A stretch of 64,000 nt of DNA from contig JAWNZC010000322.1 in the NCBI GenBank assembly GCA_035771165.1, positions 2,112,501-2,176,500 on the forward strand, written 5' to 3'. Shown here piece by piece: positions 44,401 to 51,988 of this stretch. The first letter of the stretch is position 1. Every line of letters begins with the position of its first letter. Under the pieces are notes generated by a model. It searched no databases, had not been told where the DNA came from, and saw only the letters and a list, made by a program, of their open reading frames with translations. The translations under genes were made by a program, and so were the position numbers. The DNA is from Paragorgia papillata. Taxonomy: Eukaryota; Cnidaria; Anthozoa; Scleralcyonacea; Coralliidae.

Positions 44401-45801
44401 TATTTTTTTTAAATACGTATACCCCCAGTAAAAACAATTAAGTTTAAAGGTGACCTACAATGCGCGACTGCGCATGCAGCCGCATAAAGTGGGCTCATAT
44501 ATCAATATGTTTGTTGATGTTTCTCAGACCCCGTTTACACTAGAGCAAAAGTATCTGGATTCACATTGTTTTTTTATTCCCATGAGGATGAAAAACAATG
44601 TGAATCCGGATACTTTTGCTCTAGTGTAAACGGGGCCTTAGAGTTTCCAGGCTAATTTTATTGTTATAAGCCGTTGTTATAAAGAGTTGCATGTTGCATG
44701 CATATTATAAAATAACATTTATACTATACGCATGCATCCAAACACGGAAATCGAAAGCAATTTGTTGTGTTTATAAAAGCAAAAAAGGGTTGAAATAAAG
44801 AACGTATATTATAGCCATAAATAAACAAAGAAAAAGGCATGCGTAAGAAGTGTGAGAAGCTTCAACAAAAACAACAAGTTCAACAAATGCTTAACTCGTA
44901 GAAAAACAGTGACTTGTGCCGAATTTAAACATGGTGAAACCCACAAATTGTGTACATTTAATTTATAAATTGCCATGCAAAGCTTCACAATATATGTTTC
45001 GGCTTGTCAGCTTCTTCATTTAAACGTCATCATGGAAAGGGTTAGAAATGAAAATGTAGAAGAAATGTGATTGGTATAGTTGACGAATTTCGAAAGAATT
45101 TGTATTTCTATCATGTTTTTTTCGACTAAATCTGATACGTTTTTTTTTTAAAGTCAGTTATTTTATAAAAGAAATACCAAATGATGTTCCGTGCAGGATA
45201 TACTCTGCAGATCCAAACTGACACGGGATGTTGCGAGACTTGAGAAAAGCGTAACACAAACACGAGCCGAGCTAGGCGAGTGTTTCTAGCTTTTCGAAAG
45301 TCGAGAAAATCATTTGGTATTTCTTTAACTAAGAAATGAATCACGGTACTTCGTATTAGCTTTTGTGAAGACACAATTAAGTCAATGTATATACATAAAT
45401 TCGCGATCATGTATGCGGTTTGCACTGTAGATCAGCGTTATCACTGTAATCACTGTATAAAAGCAAAAGTGTATATCATGCAGTCATTTGCAACTCACTG
45501 CATGTTCACCAAAATGTTCGGAAGTTCGTTCAAAGTTCGCCAGTTCGTTGGGAAGTTCAAAGTTCGTTTTAAACTACGCATTTGATTGGCTGCTAGAACC
45601 AAGCAGCTTCGGAACGAACTTCCGAACATTTTGGTGAAAAATGAGTTGCAAATGACTGTAAACGATCAAAGAAAACCTGTTTCGAACATACAAATATATA
45701 TCATACATATAGAACATAAAATTTGAAGAGTGAGATAAACACTTACCTGATGCATGGTCAGTCATAGCGAACAGGATACAACTCAACATAACAAACTTCA
45801 T
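33815..45801 (-). CDS. Gene A: secreted TSPN/LamG-like and VWC-domain protein (partial model)
   Basis: Five exons are supported: 45801-45747 (signal peptide), 41841-41556 and 40149-39852 (thrombospondin-N/laminin-G-like domain), 34874-34807 (Thr/Pro linker) and 33901-33815 (start of a von Willebrand type C domain). The first three join in phases 1 and 2 and leave phase 0. The linker needs phase 1, so at least one small exon between 39852 and 34874 is unidentified. The later exons that complete the VWC domain were not found in 24-33.8 kb. TSPN plus VWC is the arrangement of NELL-, thrombospondin- and some collagen-type secreted proteins. A role in extracellular matrix or growth-factor binding is inferred from that. 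Gene B is its tandem copy. The VWC assignment to the same gene is likely but not proven by sequence alone. Confidence 0.72.
33985..34545 (-). pseudogene. LINE C-terminal fragment in gene A intron
   Basis: The minus strand shows LLRQLKRADVSTEDLVCFYS, VIRSVLEYACQLFHSSL, then after a frameshift RAMNVISPGLNYNEALEITG, REALSLKLFNDIF and NVPNCRTDRYRKYS, the thumb and tail of a CR1/L2-like reverse transcriptase. The 3' end runs into a TCTA/TCTC microsatellite near 33985. Confidence 0.85.
34807..34874 (-). CDS. Gene A exon: Thr/Pro-rich linker
   Basis: The exon is 68 nt, from AATTACAG to CCA|GTAAGT. In the frame that joins the VWC exon it reads KVILPPMSATTPKPTCPTQP plus two Pro. The other frames contain stops or misjoin. 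Linkers like this separate LamG and VWC modules in secreted proteins and are often O-glycosylated. Confidence 0.7.
34915..35038. repeat. (ACAGAC)n microsatellite
   Basis: A nearly regular hexanucleotide array with a few ACAGAG variants at the left. Confidence 0.95.
35040..35610. other. Retroelement tail-like sequence, no gene
   Basis: Begins GATAAATTTATTTCAGCACG directly after a microsatellite, like LINE 3' ends elsewhere in the window. The rest shows no exon pattern, although a missing gene A exon should lie somewhere between 34874 and 39852. Confidence 0.4.
35618..35949. mobile_element. MITE, third copy of the CACTGATCTCTA family
   Basis: Left end CACTGATCTCTATATAAACT; the right end is the complement plus a duplicated CCAGTG. 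The flanks GTAATAAC and GTAACAAC form an 8-bp duplication with one mismatch. Confidence 0.7.
35950..36535. other. No gene; AC-rich repeats
   Basis: ACAGACAG-type short arrays near 36060-36110, and a doubled GGAACGATACAGTC-like motif at about 36120 and 36310. No coding signal. Confidence 0.45.
36545..36775. repeat. Degenerate CAACCTGTTAAC repeat element
   Basis: At least ten variants of AACAGGTTGT, AACAACCTGTTA and their complements lie in both directions. The pattern matches a widespread low-copy-identity animal repeat of unknown class. Confidence 0.7.
36925..37600. repeat. Non-coding block duplicated at 185-900
   Basis: The gene A counterpart of the block at 185-900: same order and direction, about 80% alike by eye, in the intron after the third exon. 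It supports duplication of the whole gene region rather than retroposition. Confidence 0.75.
37987..38480. mobile_element. MITE with CCGTATTTACTCG ends and TA target
   Basis: The ends are CCGTATTTACTCGTTTAAGC and its complement, with TA on both sides. The terminal regions are built from repeated TTAAGCGCCGCCC(CC)GA units. Pogo/Tc1-type by its target site. Confidence 0.85.
38612..39546. repeat. 0.93-kb ACATAG/ACATGG hexanucleotide satellite
   Basis: A hexamer array alternating between blocks of ACATAG and ACATGG units, with rare ATATAG, ACAGAC, ACATGC and ACTTGG variants that divide it into higher-order blocks. All six frames are open because of the repeat length (Ser-Met, Ile-Asp, Val-Tyr and other dipeptides). 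These are not genes. It lies in gene A's third intron. Confidence 0.96.
39852..40149 (-). CDS. Gene A exon 3: second half of TSPN/LamG-like domain
   Basis: The exon is 298 nt, from TTCTGCAG to GTG|GTATGT. It completes an Arg codon and reads WSPGVVNLAVAYIASGG, QWLSVSVRVH, RFAINDTFYGQVILDK and LRLAQQQKKGSEAIKGL. These are the back strands of a concanavalin-like sandwich as in thrombospondin N-terminal domains. It has the same length and phase as gene B exon 3. Confidence 0.88.
40480..41455 (+). pseudogene. LINE reverse transcriptase fragment with 3' end
   Basis: The plus strand shows NCGVPQGSMFLVCINDLSR, ARMYADD (catalytic Asp pair), then in the next frame DLKNVNEWLKQTNL, KSLGVYIDERLSWIDHI, and later LIQPLFDYCDVVWDNVP and KLQNRAARLITSQLGYEVR. 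Several frameshifts and stops make it dead. The 3' end is an AAATAAAT tract followed directly by (CTGT)n at 41456-41490. It lies in gene A intron 2. Confidence 0.88.
41456..41490. repeat. (CTGT)n at LINE end
   Basis: Eight CTGT units directly after the LINE tail, as seen with several non-LTR families that end in microsatellites. Confidence 0.9.
41556..41841 (-). CDS. Gene A exon 2: first half of TSPN/LamG-like domain
   Basis: The exon is 286 nt, from TTGTGTAG to CAG|GTAATA. It reads VEIVEEIKVFDAIDLTNAKD, SPAYKFGPNTDHLTVNAG, INDFTVSALVKTKSSGKGA and LDAKAGTYFAVYF, ending in phase 2. It is uninterrupted, unlike gene B exon 2. Large stretches (VFDAIDLTNAKDVVPTTGKN) are identical between the copies, pointing to recent duplication or gene conversion. 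Confidence 0.9.
42011..42046 (-). ncRNA. Degenerate hammerhead-like motif downstream of Penelope fragment
   Basis: Minus strand: core CTGAAGA (42045-42039), a perfect five-pair stem II (GGCTA/TAGCC), the GAA core, then ACATC. The second stem III pair is mismatched and stem I cannot be formed, so it is probably inactive. Its place 3' of a GIY-YIG fragment on the same strand fits a Penelope terminal region. Confidence 0.4.
42143..42450 (-). pseudogene. GIY-YIG endonuclease remnant of a second Penelope-like family
   Basis: The minus strand reads DVNIGQTSRALRTRTKEYRR (degenerate Gly-Gln-Thr-x-Arg GIY-YIG core), then after a frameshift HALHHNFTDHEFDFEPAKII, DWRQQTFLEAWYS and NNRPYY. The Phe-Leu-Glu-Ala-Trp block is characteristic of Penelope nucleases. 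It differs clearly from the 3198-3458 copy. Confidence 0.82.
42460..43615. other. No gene recognised
   Basis: Gene A intron 1. The open frame at 43064-43252 ends in a Lys-rich tail and has no domain or splice context. A MITE-like GGTCTGATGCTCCTGATTGG is not delimitable. Confidence 0.4.
43618..44190 (-). pseudogene. Crypton-type (KIAA1958-like) tyrosine recombinase remnant
   Basis: The minus strand reads in pieces: DLNNVLS, KKNGEDYEPES, then AREKGFPFTIVHDPQLFTSN, KILKGKATKLTNLRQEGKGS and MRSLWTT. This order (Glu-Asp-Leu-Asn block, KKNGEDYEP block, kinked helix with KGKGS, then Leu-Trp) is that of the DUF3504/KIAA1958-like proteins derived from Crypton recombinases. Frameshifts and the missing catalytic Arg-His-x-x-Arg part show a dead copy. 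Confidence 0.68.
44527..44640. mobile_element. Hairpin MITE with CCCCGTTTACAC ends
   Basis: CCCCGTTTACACTAGAGCAA is followed after about 70 bases by its complement. The whole forms an almost perfect hairpin. A lone CCCCGTTTACACT end also occurs at about 41887. Confidence 0.85.
44641..45480. other. No gene; decayed retroelement terminal sequence
   Basis: Minus strand 45024-44994 reads ATGAAGAAGCTG...GCCGAAACAT, like the 42011 motif but with a changed core. No coding signal is seen in the rest. Confidence 0.4.
45481..45658. mobile_element. Palindromic MITE in gene A intron 1
   Basis: CAGTCATTTGCAACTCA and ACCAAAATGTTCGGAAGTTC are mirrored at the right end. The homologous intron position of gene B (about 21715-21760) lacks it, so it inserted after duplication. 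Confidence 0.8.
45747..45801 (-). CDS. Gene A exon 1: signal peptide
   Basis: Encodes MKFVMLSCILFAMTDHAS plus one base, ending TCAG|GTAAGT (phase 1). A Lys-led hydrophobic stretch forms a standard secretory signal. The start codon is supported by its conservation with gene B and by the shared untranslated sequence upstream. Confidence 0.9.
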
Positions 45802-45843
45802 AACTGATTGTTGTTGATTCGATAAATCACTTAATCTCCGTAG

Positions 45844-45853
45844 CTTATAAAAC
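45844..45853 (-). promoter_or_regulatory. TATA-like element of gene A
   Basis: TTATAA about 45 bases before the start codon, within the block CTTATAAAACGTAGTCAACT shared with gene B. Confidence 0.5.
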
Positions 45854-45899
45854 GTAGTCAACTGTATGGAAACTGAACAAACAGGAAATTAAATAGGTG

Positions 45900-46793
45900 G
45901 GTTCTTCGACGAACTAAGCCAAGCTAGTCATATTTATCAAATGTCGTGTGAGGTCAAATGGTCAATCATTAATGACGATTGATAATTGGACTTATTAATA
46001 TGGCAAGCGCACTTCTGTTGAAATCGTGTGTTCTCATTGGCTCAGACGCGTCACGTGCCGGTCGATTACTGTAATTGCGTACGGGTTTTGTCAGCCATTT
46101 TGTTTACAAAAGGTCTTATTATAGCTTTTGACAAAAGCTATAACAAGAGAAAACCGCAAAAACTTTATGAATTCAGTAACCTAAATCATGCATGAGTCAG
46201 ACGATGAGCATTAATCTGGAGTAAGTTTTAAGATTCCAAAAGCGATAACAATAAGACACTGAAAACGATGAGTCTGTCACGCTCGACGTCACGCTACAAG
46301 TGCGTATCATGGATAAGGTTATAGGTCTATGTTGCTTCAAAAAGCCATATAATATACTACTTATTAACCTCGATTGTTTTTGTCATCATATTTGTTCATC
46401 CACATTCGTTTTTGATATATATATATATATATATATATTCGGTGGGCGGAATTCAAAAACACATGGTTTTTGGGCAGGCGGTATTTCCCGTTGCCCGCCT
46501 ACCGCCCGCGGCCGAACCCCCTAATACCGTCAGCTACGCAGGCTATAGCAGTGCATGCATGTGGTGTATCCCACATCCGTCTCTTGCATGACTGTGATGT
46601 ATATATTCAGTGAAAGTACCAGTTCTGCATGGACATGGCTATACTAATAAATCTAGTTCTATGCGATCCGGATTATTCTGTTAGAGATCAACATTGACCT
46701 ATACATAACACTATACGCGGTGTGGAGAACAGAGTTTAGAGAAATCCGTCGTTGAACAAATATAATGTATGTAAGAGTTTGTGATCAAATTTG
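45900..46793. other. Intergenic: gene A upstream region and 3' side of the Ser/Pro-Gln gene
   Basis: 45935-45990 matches the sequence flanking the transposon upstream of gene B. A (TA)n run lies near 46417-46438. No clear AATAAA was found on the minus strand below the stop at 46794. Confidence 0.5.
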
Positions 46794-46945
46794 CTAAGGA
46801 ACAGAATTTGTCGTTTTGAAGATATCTTCTGGCCAAAATGATAAATCACTGCCCTCATTCAGTAACATGTTGATAACACACTGATCTTCCTCACTCAACT
46901 CGTAAGTTGAAGCATTATCCTGTTCGGGTTCGCCACTTAGCCCTC
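46794..46945 (-). CDS. Ser/Pro-Gln gene, last coding exon
   Basis: Acceptor TTTATACAG; completes a Gly codon and ends TCTGTTCCTTAG. It encodes LSGEPEQDNASTYELSEEDQ, NMLLNEGSDLSFWPEDIF and a short tail. The acidic-hydrophobic composition resembles an activation or docking peptide. Confidence 0.85.
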
Positions 46946-49900
46946 CTGTATAAAGTAAAAAACAATTTTAGACCAAAGTTAGTGACGCTGATAATATTAT
47001 ATCTAGCTACAAATAATGTTGGACTCCTACGTTCTCTGTTTCGGCAGTATATCTATAACTTTACTATATTTCGATTGTTGTTTCAACACTGCCTACGCAG
47101 CACGCTACTTTTATTTCACTAAGAGTTAATCATAATGGTCACGAGTATGATACTGTAATAAAACGGCCCGCATGAGCACAGACAGCTTCATGAGCGCAAT
47201 GCTAAAATTCTTTATCTTCATAGGTTTTGACTGGCCATTGTGCCAATTTGCTCTAGAACAATGGCTGAGTATTGACATAGTTAAAGCCTGGTTTCCATAT
47301 AGCCCTATAAGAGCCGGCGGCATGGCTGCGGCAAGAGGCAATGGTCCAATCGCATACAGCTTTTTATTGCTGGCTAATTCAACACTGTCTATGGTTGGAC
47401 CATCGCCCCTTGCCGAAGCCATGCCGCCGACTCTTACAGCTATATGGAATCCAGGCTTAATAGAAAATAAACATTGTTTGAAAACCCGGAAAACTTCAAA
47501 GTGGTTAACAATCGAACTCACAAGTCCTTTTTTTCGTGTTATCAATATTTAAACAGTATATACGCCGGTAGAGCGATTGAACCCAAATAATGCTATTGCA
47601 TGGATGATTGCTTCATTATACAGAAAACACAATATGTTCAGTAACAGTGAAACTGCGCAAATTTCCATAAACCTTGATAATAAAACAATGACTTTGTCAA
47701 GCGGTCCAAAAAACGGACCTCGAGAAAATATTTTTCTATACGGACCAACCAAAAACGTATATAACATTTTCTTTATCAATCGTGAGCGGGCGGAATCCTG
47801 GGTAATGCTGCGACTTGATTGGCTGCGTGAGCGGGCAGTTTTTTACCATATCTGACCACGGTCCAAAAGTGATATTTTTTTAACATTAGGAAACTTACTT
47901 TTGATCGATTTTCTTAACTATTCGCTCGACACTGGAAAAAATACATTCAGTCGATGTGAAGGAGTTATTTTACTATTCAACTGCTTCTGGGTTCTGACAA
48001 CTTTTGCAAACTTCTATACTACATGAAATGCTGCAGGTTGACTTATACTATTAATCTCATATCGCAATTTCGAAAAACAAAGCGGTTTGCAGTGGCTAAA
48101 ATTCCAAACAAAAACATACCCGAGCTTTGGGATATCAAATTTCTGTTTTCATGGTCTTGTGTTTGTGGTGATGACGCAGCCGGTTCCTGTTCTGTATGTT
48201 CTTGAGAAGTTAGCGACGAATGTTCCAGTTGAAGCAACAGCATTTCGTCACGTTGTTGCTGCTGGATTCTTAACAGCTCTTCTTGTTGTCTCATTAAAAG
48301 TTTGCGTCTTTGGTCCTATCATACAAATAGATTTAAAAATGTCATGATTTTCTAGTTAAAACGCAGAAACCAAACGATGTTGCCTCGAGCGGGATTAGAG
48401 CGACCGAGCATTTGCCACTTGTTTGTCCTCTACCCGCTCTGATTGGCTGGACCCCGTGTATTTATAAGAGTATGATCACGAAGGACGTAAATGGCGTGGA
48501 GTGGCGTATAGGATGGCGTCACCTGGCGGGAAAAGCTAGCGAACTTTCAAAACTATCCCACTTTTAGTTTGTTATTTTCCCCTTCATATTTTATAAAACA
48601 AATAAAACATACCGCTCCTGTGTATATGTACTCTTATAAAGGTTCATTTGACGTAATTTGAACACGAAAGAAGTGTAAATGCACTCGGCTATCGCCTCGT
48701 GCCTCTACTCAACTTCTTTCGTGTTCTTTATAAGAGTGGACTTTATAAGAGTACATATACACGGAGCTTTGTTTTATTTGTTAAGAATAGTACACAAGGT
48801 TGCAGGTTCCAACCCTGCGGTTGCAGGTTCCAACCCTGCATGTCTGGGGGCTCAGAAATCTTTTCTGAGTAATTGAGCTTGACGAACGTCCACCAAACGT
48901 CTGTTACATTACACCATGCAAGCTCGCAAACGTACCACATGCACTATACATGCATGTATATACGTACAACTTATCATAACACGGGATATATCCTTGCGAC
49001 AACTCAACGTTCATGTAAGAATGTACAGAAACAAGAGTAAGGGTTAATTCTTCTTAAAATTTCCAAACACCGAGAAACGTTGAAAAAAACCCGAAGCGAA
49101 GCCAAGCTTTTTTAAACAAGCTTTTTTTAACAAACTTCGAGGTGTTTTGAAGTCGGAGAAAGAACTCTTTACAAGTGTATATATACATGCATGAACTTGC
49201 TTCTTAAACGAACATGTATTTCGCTAAATTAAGTCGCCGGACTTCTATAAAAGTTTACGTCATATTTTTCCGTCTGCAACAAGTTCGGTAAGTGTGCATT
49301 TATCACTAGTAAGCAGATTGTGGGCAAATCCGCCATTGATAGCAAAAAAGTGGGAACTAATTTTCTCAAGAATCCTTGACAATTTTTTGTGGCGAATCTT
49401 TTAGCAATTTTAGGGCACCAGTTTTTCAACAAATGCATTTGCCATAAAAAATTGGCCTACAATTTTTCATATACACAAGCAAGTCAAAAATGTGCTCTTG
49501 TGAATGGGGGTTTACACTAAAGTGACCAAACAAACGCGCCGTAATCAAACATGACAGTTGAGTGGCTGCATCTATTCTACTTTAATATTCAATTTTTGTA
49601 CACTGATATATTTTGTGAGTTATGTTTGGGTAATTTGTATCACGTGACACCCGGTTATGTCGTGGCAATGCTCAGCCGTGCTTTGTTAGCCGTGCTTTAA
49701 TTTGCTTTAATTTTATTAAAGCATGTTTGCCTAATTTCTTAAATTCTGAAACCATGGTAAAGGATGAAAAGGATTGAACAGATTAAATTATGTGAGCGTG
49801 CAATTACATATACATGCAACGTGAAACACAAATCGCTGTCATCAAGTGCTATAGACAAGCATTATTTTTTCTTACCGCTTGCATTTCTAGTAGTTGTTTT

Positions 49901-51929
49901 TGCTGTACTAATAAAGTATCGTAGCTTGATTGTGTCGCTTCATTATCCTTTTCTGTATGTCCACTCGGTGAGCTCCCTCCAGTTGCCAAAGATGAAGATG
50001 ACGAAAGAGATGATGCAGAAAGAAACGTCTCTAATTCACTGGAGGTGAATTTTGAGAAATACTCTTCCGTGCTGGTGCTTGTTGCAGATGTTATTTGAGC
50101 TGACGTATTTATTGTTTGTGTATTGCTTTCTGCGTTTGTGCTGAAAGACAGCTGCTTTGACGCATTGATGGGAGATAAAATGTTTTGAGAAGAAGTAGAA
50201 GCAGCTTTGCCAGACATAGCACTTGTTATAACAGACTGTGTCGAAACAGCCTGTGTTGAAACAGCCGAGGCGTACTGACCACCAGTGGCTTCAATCCCGA
50301 GTGGTTGTGCAGCGCTGCAGGAAGAAAGTTGCATAACCTGCTGAATTGTTTTAGTATCGTTTGTGTCCACCGTCGTAGGACTAACTTTGAGTGCGACAAA
50401 AGATTTTAACCCTCTATGTCTTGCTTCCTGTTGTTTTCGTTCCAATTCAAGATTTTGTGCTTGCCGTTGGAATTGTTTACTCGTTTCAAAATCTGTAATT
50501 TCTTGCAAAGAATATTGAGCTTGTGCGTTGAGACAAATCTGTTGTTGAATCTGTGTTAGTTGCCTCTTTTGGTCCTGAATAACGTTTTGAAGCTGACTCT
50601 GTTTCGCCATTAATTGTTTTTGCAAAATTTGTTGAGCGTCAATAAGGTCATCGGCTCCATTTTTTGATGAAAAGCTCTAAAATGTAGAAAAATAATAATA
50701 ATATCTACAGAGGTCTTACTTTGTACCAAGGCAATGTACGAACACCTTGAATATCAACATTGCTTTCGTGAAGACAAGACGAAACAAGAAGAGATGAGAT
50801 AAGAGTTACAAAAAATTAAAAACGGTTAAAATCTTAAAAAGTCAAAATGTTAAAACCTTCCGTCGGGTAAAGGTTTTTATATAACCTTCCTTAAAATAGC
50901 GTAAAACCTTTCTTCCGCCATGCTTGTAAATACTTGAATGATTTTTGTCTTCGCCGGACTATAGCAGTCAGTAGCTGGCTAGTTGCTACTAGCCTACTAC
51001 GACCTGCTAGTCCGCCACAAACATATACTATCTGCTGTTAACAGCAGCTATCAACTTCTGCTTACTGCTGCTAACTGCTGTTACATGCAGGTACTAACTG
51101 CTGCTAACTGCTACCAACTGCATGGTGCCAACTGACGCTAACTGCTACCAACTTCTGCTTACTGCTGCTAACTGCTGTTAAATGTAGGTGCTAACTGCTG
51201 TTAAATGCAGGTGCTTACTGCTGCTAACTGCTGTTAAATGCAGGTGCTAACTGCTGCTAACTGCTGTTAAATGCAGGTGCTAACTGCTGCTAACTGCTAC
51301 CAACTGGTGCCAGCTGATGCTATAACTGCTCCCAATTTGGTGCCAACTGATGCTATAACTGCTACCAACTTCTGTTTACTGCTGCTAACTGCCACCAACT
51401 GTTGTTAACTGCAGGTGCTAACTGGTGCTAACTGCTACCAACGGCTGCTAACTGCTAGCTAGAACTGCTGCTACCAACGACTGCTAACTGCTCCTATATA
51501 ACTGCTACAAAATACTCCTAACTGCTGCTAACAGTCGTTAACAGTTAGTAGCAGTTAGCACTAATAGCTGCATTGCTGCCGACTGCAAATGACTCCTAGT
51601 ATAACTGCTCTTAGTGCTCTACTTATACAAGACAATTTTGAAGATATGTATTACATGGAATTTGAGACTGATTATTAAAACACTCACCAATTTCCGGTTT
51701 GATGAACAACTTTCATCGCTAGACGGATCGACTACAATAAAGAAAGTAATGATGATGATGATGATGATCATGATGATCATAATAATAATAATAATATTCT
51801 CTCTGAACTAGAACCTAAGCATGATTTACATCAGCTTAGTTAAAATTCTAATTTTGTGCATCCACGTTTCAATTCAAGTGTTCCACATAATAATAATGGA
51901 AACTTTATTAATGATTTTTTTTTTATAAA

Positions 51930-51988
<59 letters not shown>

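Noticed and set aside
48043..50676. Assignment of the Gln-rich gene to CLOCK
   Set aside because: The Gln-rich helix recalls CLOCK, but the gene has no bHLH or PAS exons, and its first exon appears to be non-coding.
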